Source: Thiodiazotropha sp040507245
GTDB taxonomy: Bacteria; Pseudomonadota; Gammaproteobacteria; Chromatiales; Chromatiaceae
DNA length: 27,347 bases
Assembly: GCA_040507245.1 (NCBI GenBank)
Contig: JBEVVH010000022.1
Location: forward strand, 1 to 27,347
Reading direction: 5' to 3'
The position numbers were made by a program, and so were the translations under genes. The notes beneath the pieces were generated by a model. It searched no databases. It was not told where the DNA came from and saw only the letters and a program-made list of their open reading frames with translations. Each line of letters begins with the position of its first letter. Position 1 is the stretch's first letter. Of the stretch, positions 23,246 to 27,347 are shown piece after piece.

Positions 23246-24565
23246 ATGGTGATAATCACAACTGGGCCATTACCGGCGTTATATTCAATATTTTTCGTGG
23301 AAAGTTATCTTATTTTGATAGTACTTCTGGTGCTGTCAGGCGTTTTTTCCGGCTCGGAGACTGCCCTGGTCTCGCTCTCAATGGCGCGAGCGGAATCGCT
23401 GTACAAGGAAGGAAGAAGCGGTGCCCATGCGTTGTATCTCCTGAAGAAAGATCCCAGTCGCATGCTGATCACCATCCTGATCGGCAATAACGTGGTGAAT
23501 ATCGCGGCTTCCGCCATGGCTACGGTCATTGCTACCGAGCACTTCGGCCATAGTGGGCCGGGTATTGCGGTGGGTGTTCTGACGATCCTGATCCTGGTGT
23601 TTGGCGAGATCACCCCGAAGAGCCTGGCAACCCGTTTCTCGGAACGCATATCACTGGCCATGTCTCCTGTGATCTATGGTTTCATGCGCTTGATCTATCC
23701 TCTGGTCTGGGTTTTTTTACAGATCACCAACTGGGTTCAGTCCTCCACCAAGGCCATGGACGATCCTCTGGTGACGGAATCCGAGGTGATCACGCTGATC
23801 GAGCATGGAGAGGAAGAGGGTGTCATCGATACCCGTGAGCGCGAAATGATTGAGCGCATCTTCAACTTCAACGATCTCAAAGCTGAAGATGTGATGACAC
23901 CCAGACGGCAGGTTTTCCGCCTGGACGGTCGACGCCTGTTGCGCGAGGCACTGCCTGATATCCTCACTGAAGGTTATTCGCGAATACCGGTCTACAGCGA
24001 GGACCCGGATGAGATCCACGGAGTGGTGATCCTCAGAGATCTGATTAGCATCATTGCCAAAGGCCAGTTGGACAAGACGATTGCTGAACTGGCCCAGGAG
24101 CCACTGTTCACCTCATCCAATACCCCTATTGATGAACTCATCAGGACGCTCAAAAACAAGAGCATACATCTCGCCGTTGTGGTTGATGAGCACGGCGCCA
24201 TGGTGGGGGTCATCACCCTCGAGGACATGCTCGAGGAACTGGTGGGTGAGATCTATGACGAAAGCGATGAGAAACCGGATGAACTGATGGTTCTGGGCAA
24301 TGGCCAGATCCTGGTGGACGGCACTGCGGAATTGCGTATCGTTGAGGAGTATTTCGATATCGATATTCCCGGCAAGCCAACCGATACCATCAATCGCTGG
24401 TTGCTGGAACACACCGAGCGGATACCGGCCAAGGATGAACGCTTTGAGCTCGATGGGCTTCAGGTTCGGGTTGAGGACGCCTCCAGCCGTCGAATCCACC
24501 AGGTCATTCTGTGCCGCACTGAATCGGATGAGGAGAGTCAGTCCGGTGATTTGCTGGCCGATTAG
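23246..24565 (+). CDS. CNNM/CorB-family membrane protein with CBS pair (HlyC/CorC type)
   Basis: This 439-aa inner-membrane protein belongs to the family linked to magnesium/cobalt efflux. The N-terminal DUF21/CNNM domain (about residues 18–190) has SGVFSGSETALVSLS, LIGNNVVNIAASAMAT and FGEITPKSLATRFSE. A tandem CBS pair follows (about 205–335, with VMTPRRQVFRLD and VVVDEHGAMVGVITLEDMLEELVGEI), then a CorC_HlyC domain (about 345–425). The old name hemolysin is misleading. The ATG at 23246 lacks a good ribosome-binding site, and a GTG at 23249 or a later start is possible. From memory a related gene lies near phoBR in Pseudomonas. Both flanks are repeat-rich, but its codon use looks like its neighbours. 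Confidence 0.93.
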   Translation: MVIITTGPLPALYSIFFVESYLILIVLLVLSGVFSGSETALVSLSMARAESLYKEGRSGAHALYLLKKDPSRMLITILIGNNVVNIAASAMATVIATEHFGHSGPGIAVGVLTILILVFGEITPKSLATRFSERISLAMSPVIYGFMRLIYPLVWVFLQITNWVQSSTKAMDDPLVTESEVITLIEHGEEEGVIDTREREMIERIFNFNDLKAEDVMTPRRQVFRLDGRRLLREALPDILTEGYSRIPVYSEDPDEIHGVVILRDLISIIAKGQLDKTIAELAQEPLFTSSNTPIDELIRTLKNKSIHLAVVVDEHGAMVGVITLEDMLEELVGEIYDESDEKPDELMVLGNGQILVDGTAELRIVEEYFDIDIPGKPTDTINRWLLEHTERIPAKDERFELDGLQVRVEDASSRRIHQVILCRTESDEESQSGDLLAD

Positions 24566-24570
24566 AACCC

Positions 24571-24721
24571 GTTAGCAGAGGTTGTTGAAACGCTACGCGG
24601 ACGGTACGGTCCTGCGTTGAAAACAGCCTTAAAATGCTCATTTTCTCCAGTAGACTGTGCTTTTTCGCAGGATTTCGCCTTGTCTCTTACTCGTCTGAGT
24701 GAATTCCAACAGCCCGCTAAT
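24571..24721. mobile_element. Possible MITE-like element, about 150 bp
   Basis: This segment starts 6 bases after the CNNM gene stop. Its left end, TTAGCAGAGGTTGTTGAAA, and the inverse of its right end, TTAGCGGGCTGTTGGAA, form imperfect terminal inverted repeats (TTAGC…TGTTG-AA). It codes for nothing plausible. The right end carries GAATTCCAACAGCC, also found at 23045. The 3' border abuts the GTTCCCACGC palindrome. No clear target-site duplication is visible, so mobile origin is an inference. Confidence 0.4.
24701..24714 (+). repeat. 14-bp direct repeat, copy 2
   Basis: GAATTCCAACAGCC, exactly repeated from 23045–23058. It lies at the right end of the proposed MITE-like element, a few bases before the GTTCCCACGC palindrome. 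Confidence 0.55.
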
Positions 24722-24751
24722 CTCGTTCCCACGCTCAGCGTGGGAACGCAT
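24722..24751 (+). repeat. GTTCCCACGC palindromic repeat
   Basis: CGTTCCCACGC (24724–24734), three bases, and GCGTGGGAACG (24738–24748) form a perfect 11-bp inverted repeat. I recall this GTTCCCACGC…GCGTGGGAAC sequence as a common intergenic repeat in gammaproteobacteria; its translation gives the recurrent SFPRSAWE peptide, seen here in a spurious plus-strand frame. A degenerate inverted copy lies at 22995–23021. Confidence 0.75.
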
Positions 24752-24896
24752 ATCTGAGTCAGCAGGTATTCGACCTGATTTGGCCTGTTCGTCAACCCGA
24801 GGGGTTACATTCCCATACCGTGGATCGAAAATTCACAACGGTACATCTCTCATACGGATTACAATTCGTACCCTTCAGGTCGTGAATGGGTCGCAG
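24752..24896. other. Remaining spacer before the ppk1 3' end
   Basis: About 145 bp between the palindromic repeat and the ppk1 stop. I see no gene, and no clear terminator for ppk1 on the minus strand or for the CNNM gene on the plus strand; only a weak ACCGT/ACGGT pairing is present. Confidence 0.5.
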
Positions 24897-27113
24897 CTAC
24901 TGGTTTTGCGGCTGATTACGTACGCGATGCCTAAAGTGAGTCATGAGTTTCTCACGCATCCGTTTTTCACGATGTTTTTTCGCGGCCTCCAGACGTCTCT
25001 CCGCGACACCGATCAGGGTCTCCTGACAGTTCATCGATTTATCGTCTTCCTGAGGTACCCTGCGGATGTAAGTGCCATCCGATTGCATATCCCAAGCGTT
25101 GAGCTTGTCGCTGAGTTGTACATCGAGTATCAGACGCAGCTCCTGACGCAGGGCAGGGGACTCCACAGGCACCAGCACCTCGACCCGGTGCATGAGGTTT
25201 CTCTGCATCAGGTCTGCGGATCCAATAAAATATTCCTCATCCCCAGCGTTGTGGAAATAGGTGATTCGGGCATGTTCAAGAAAGCGCCCGACGATGCTGA
25301 CGACACTGCCGGTTTCACTGAGACCCTTGATTCCGGGGCGAAAACGGCAGGTGTCCCGTACAATCAGATCGACTTTGACCCCGACCTGGGTTGCTTTATA
25401 CAGACCCTTGACGATATCCGGATCCTCCAGGGCGTTCATTTTCAACTGGATATGTCCGGGTGAACCATCCTGATGGAGCTTGATCTCCCGCTCGATTTTA
25501 TTCAGCAGGGACTGCTTCAGGGTATAGGGCGCCGCGAGAATCTTGCGATAGCTCGGGGGCGGTGAATAACCGGTCAGGTAGTTGAACAGTTCGGTCAGAT
25601 CCTTGCCGATCTCTTCTTCACAGCCGAGCACTCCCAGGTCGGTATAGAGACGGGCCGTTCCGGCGTGGTAGTTACCGGTACCGATGTGGTAGTAACGGCG
25701 CAACTGGGAGTAGTCTTTGCGGATCACCATGATCAGCTTGCTGTGGGTCTTCAGTCCGACCACCCCGTAGGTTACGTGGATGCCCGCCTGTTCAAGGCGC
25801 CGTGCCCAGCGGATGTTGGCCGCTTCATCGAAACGGGCTTTCAGTTCCACCAGTACCGCGACCTGCTTGCCGTTACGCGCGGCCTTGATCAGGGAGTCGA
25901 GAATGTTGCCGTCCGCGGAAGTGCGGTAGAGGGTCATCTTGATGGCCAGCACCTTGGGGTCTTCCGCCGCAGTGCGCAGGAACCGCTCCACGGTGGTGCT
26001 GAAAGACTCATAGGGGTGTTGTAACAGCAGGGCGCCGTGGTCCCGCAGGATGTGAAAGATGTTGCGCCGGTCATGGGCCAGTTGCGGATGGTCCACCGGA
26101 TGATGCGGTGGATCCTTAAATTCCGGAAAATTCAACCGGGTGAGTTCAAACAGGTCACGCATCGCCATCATGCTTTCCACGCTGTAGACGTCCTGCTCTT
26201 CATCCAGTCCGAGTTCGGCGGCCAGCATGCCCCGGTGTACGGGGTTCATCCCATTGGAGATTTCCAGGCGTACAATTGGCGCGAAGTGGCGTTCCCTGAG
26301 TTCGGATTCGATCTTCTCGAGAAGATCATTGGCGGTCTCCTGATCGAGTTCCACATTTGCATTCCGGGTAACCCGGAACAGGTCGCAGGATTCGATCTCC
26401 ATGCCAGGAAACAGCATATCCAGATTATTGGCGACCAGGTCATCAAGTGTCACGAAGGTATGAGTGTCACCGACCTGTATCAGACGGCTGGACACCTCCT
26501 GACTGACCGGTACTTTCACACGTGCCATGTGCAGGTCATGACCGCCTGGAAATCTCAGGGTAACGAGTAGATTCAGGGTCTGGTTGGAGATAAACGGAAA
26601 GGGATGGCTGGGATCCATAGCCAGAGGGGTCAGCATGGGAAAGATGTTTTCCTGGAAATGCTCCCTCAGTGCGGATTGCTGGTCTGTTTCCAGGGAACGG
26701 AATTCGGTGATCACAATCCCCTGTTCGGCCAGTTCCAGCATCAGCTCACCGTAGATCTGGTGCTGAATTTGGATCATCTCGCGGGTGGCCTCCTGACACT
26801 CGCTGAGTTGCTGCGTGGGAGTGCGCCCGTCAACGGTGGAGGTGTGGATGCCTGCGGCGACCTGCTGCTTGAGGCCGCCAATCCGCTTCATGAAAAACTC
26901 GTCCATGTTGCTGCTGACGATGGCGAGGAACTTTACTCGCTCAAGGATAGGGTTTTCCGTTCGTTCGGCTTCGCCCAGTACGCGACGATTGAACGCAAGC
27001 CAGGTGAGTTCCCGGTTCAGATAGAGGGCCGGATCGTTCAAATCGAACTCAGGAATCTCCTGTTCCGTATTCAGGGATTCGTCATTCGCGGGTAGCTGTT
27101 CGGGTATGCTCAT
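24897..27113 (-). CDS. ppk1: Polyphosphate kinase 1
   Basis: This 738-aa enzyme reversibly transfers the gamma phosphate of ATP to long-chain polyphosphate. The N-terminal domain contains LYLNRELTWLAFNRRVL and FLAIVSSNMDEFFMKRI. The two phospholipase-D-like C-terminal domains carry the conserved histidines His457 (VGLKTHSKLIMV), which is autophosphorylated, and His621 (ITYFHNAGDEEYFIGSAD). TLYRTS and the YHIGTGNYH motif are also intact. It is longer than E. coli PPK (688 aa) and close to the Pseudomonas enzyme. The frame is open upstream to 27224, but the ATG at 27113 (MSIPEQLPANDES) with a GAGTG element fits the family. No ppx or phoU is within the window. Proximity to phoBR suggests a phosphate-storage role; no clear Pho box was found. 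Confidence 0.97.
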   Translation of the reverse strand: MSIPEQLPANDESLNTEQEIPEFDLNDPALYLNRELTWLAFNRRVLGEAERTENPILERVKFLAIVSSNMDEFFMKRIGGLKQQVAAGIHTSTVDGRTPTQQLSECQEATREMIQIQHQIYGELMLELAEQGIVITEFRSLETDQQSALREHFQENIFPMLTPLAMDPSHPFPFISNQTLNLLVTLRFPGGHDLHMARVKVPVSQEVSSRLIQVGDTHTFVTLDDLVANNLDMLFPGMEIESCDLFRVTRNANVELDQETANDLLEKIESELRERHFAPIVRLEISNGMNPVHRGMLAAELGLDEEQDVYSVESMMAMRDLFELTRLNFPEFKDPPHHPVDHPQLAHDRRNIFHILRDHGALLLQHPYESFSTTVERFLRTAAEDPKVLAIKMTLYRTSADGNILDSLIKAARNGKQVAVLVELKARFDEAANIRWARRLEQAGIHVTYGVVGLKTHSKLIMVIRKDYSQLRRYYHIGTGNYHAGTARLYTDLGVLGCEEEIGKDLTELFNYLTGYSPPPSYRKILAAPYTLKQSLLNKIEREIKLHQDGSPGHIQLKMNALEDPDIVKGLYKATQVGVKVDLIVRDTCRFRPGIKGLSETGSVVSIVGRFLEHARITYFHNAGDEEYFIGSADLMQRNLMHRVEVLVPVESPALRQELRLILDVQLSDKLNAWDMQSDGTYIRRVPQEDDKSMNCQETLIGVAERRLEAAKKHREKRMREKLMTHFRHRVRNQPQNQ

Positions 27114-27123
27114 AATCACTCGT

Positions 27124-27347
27124 TCACTGGGTTGTTGAGTCGCCGGCGCATGGAGCGCCCGGCAGCGGTTCGGAACTGCTGGGTGGTGGCAACCAGTCGC
27201 AGAATCGAACCGGCAATTCATCATAGTATATGCCGGTTTTTCGATCAGTTGTATTAGGGTCTATTATTAACCCGGCACCTAAATATGCCATGTTCAGCCG
27301 AAGCGTGCCTGCCTGCAGCAAGGCATCAAAACGCCGCTGTAGCCACC
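27124..27347 (-). CDS. Possible C-terminal end of an upstream gene, cut by the window edge
   Basis: On the minus strand a frame enters from beyond the window end and stops at 27124, only 10 bases before the ppk1 ATG. The visible part is about 74 codons, reading WLQRRFDALLQAGTLRLNMA and then YLGAGLIIDPNTTDRKTG, ending in a Pro/Ser-rich tail. I do not recognise it. The first half looks protein-like; the last 25 codons look like translated noncoding DNA. It may equally be the ppk1 leader, because a TATACT element and an inverted repeat lie inside it. Confidence 0.3.
   Translation of the reverse strand, partial: WLQRRFDALLQAGTLRLNMAYLGAGLIIDPNTTDRKTGIYYDELPVRFCDWLPPPSSSEPLPGAPCAGDSTTQ
27208..27238 (-). 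promoter_or_regulatory. Candidate ppk1 control site: -10 element inside an inverted repeat
   Basis: AACCGGCA (27208–27215) and TGCCGGTT (27231–27238) are a perfect 8-bp inverted repeat with a 15-base centre. On the minus strand the centre begins with TATACT (plus-strand 27225–27230), a five-of-six -10 match, about 110 bases upstream of ppk1. No good -35 is visible. On the plus strand the repeat is followed by T's and could act as a terminator, though no plus-strand gene precedes it. Confidence 0.35.

Noticed and set aside
24699..25463. Plus-strand ORF opposite the 3' end of ppk1, containing SFPRSAWE
   Set aside because: The first part is the translated palindromic repeat and the rest is antisense to ppk1; the peptide is a familiar artefact of this repeat.

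Overview
The window is about 27 kb of moderately GC-rich gammaproteobacterial chromosome, almost all of it core genes. The order yciK–mupP–ubiG–mtaD / mtnA–gyrA–serC–pheA–hisC–tyrA–aroA–cmk–rpsA–ihfB is, from memory, the arrangement in Pseudomonas and relatives. Three departures argue against Pseudomonas itself and fit a Chromatiales or sulfur-oxidizer-like gammaproteobacterium: tyrA and aroA are separate genes (Pseudomonas fuses them), a serA lies between serC and pheA, and ihfB is followed by phoR/phoB instead of lapA/lapB. The lineage is an inference from gene order and protein character; no rRNA is present.

Left part (1–7.8 kb). A small Cys-rich protein on the minus strand is followed by a KefB/KefC-type cation/proton antiporter on the plus strand and a 60-codon ORF that overlaps the 3' end of yciK. 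Then a minus-strand series mtaD–ubiG–mupP–yciK covers methylthioadenosine/SAH deamination, ubiquinone methylation, probable MurNAc-6-phosphate dephosphorylation (cell-wall recycling) and an atypical short-chain dehydrogenase. mtnA (methionine salvage) is divergent from mtaD.

Centre (7.8–20.5 kb). gyrA is followed by a dense plus-strand run for serine and aromatic amino acid synthesis: serC, serA, pheA, hisC, tyrA, aroA and cmk. Several joints overlap by 1–4 bases (pheA/hisC, hisC/tyrA, aroA/cmk), which implies translational coupling. A clear intrinsic terminator separates cmk from rpsA (ribosomal protein S1). ihfB closes the run after an rpsA–ihfB spacer that holds three consecutive hairpins, one of them a perfect 28-bp palindrome. 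Another strong hairpin separates serC from serA.

Right part (20.5–27.3 kb). phoB–phoR (minus strand) converge on ihfB. A CNNM/CorB-type membrane protein (plus) and ppk1, polyphosphate kinase (minus), follow, so this looks like a phosphate-related neighbourhood. The two large spacers around the CNNM gene (phoB–CNNM, about 720 bp; CNNM–ppk1, about 330 bp) are repeat-rich: an inverted pair of ACGAAG-type repeats, two inverted copies of a GTTCCCACGC palindrome, a 14-bp exact direct repeat, and a possible MITE-like element of about 150 bp.

I found no rRNA, tRNA, CRISPR array, prophage, intact insertion sequence or defence system. The points most worth following are the repeat cluster around the CNNM gene, the structured RNA spacers, the two small ORFs, and active-site departures in the SerA and YciK homologs.
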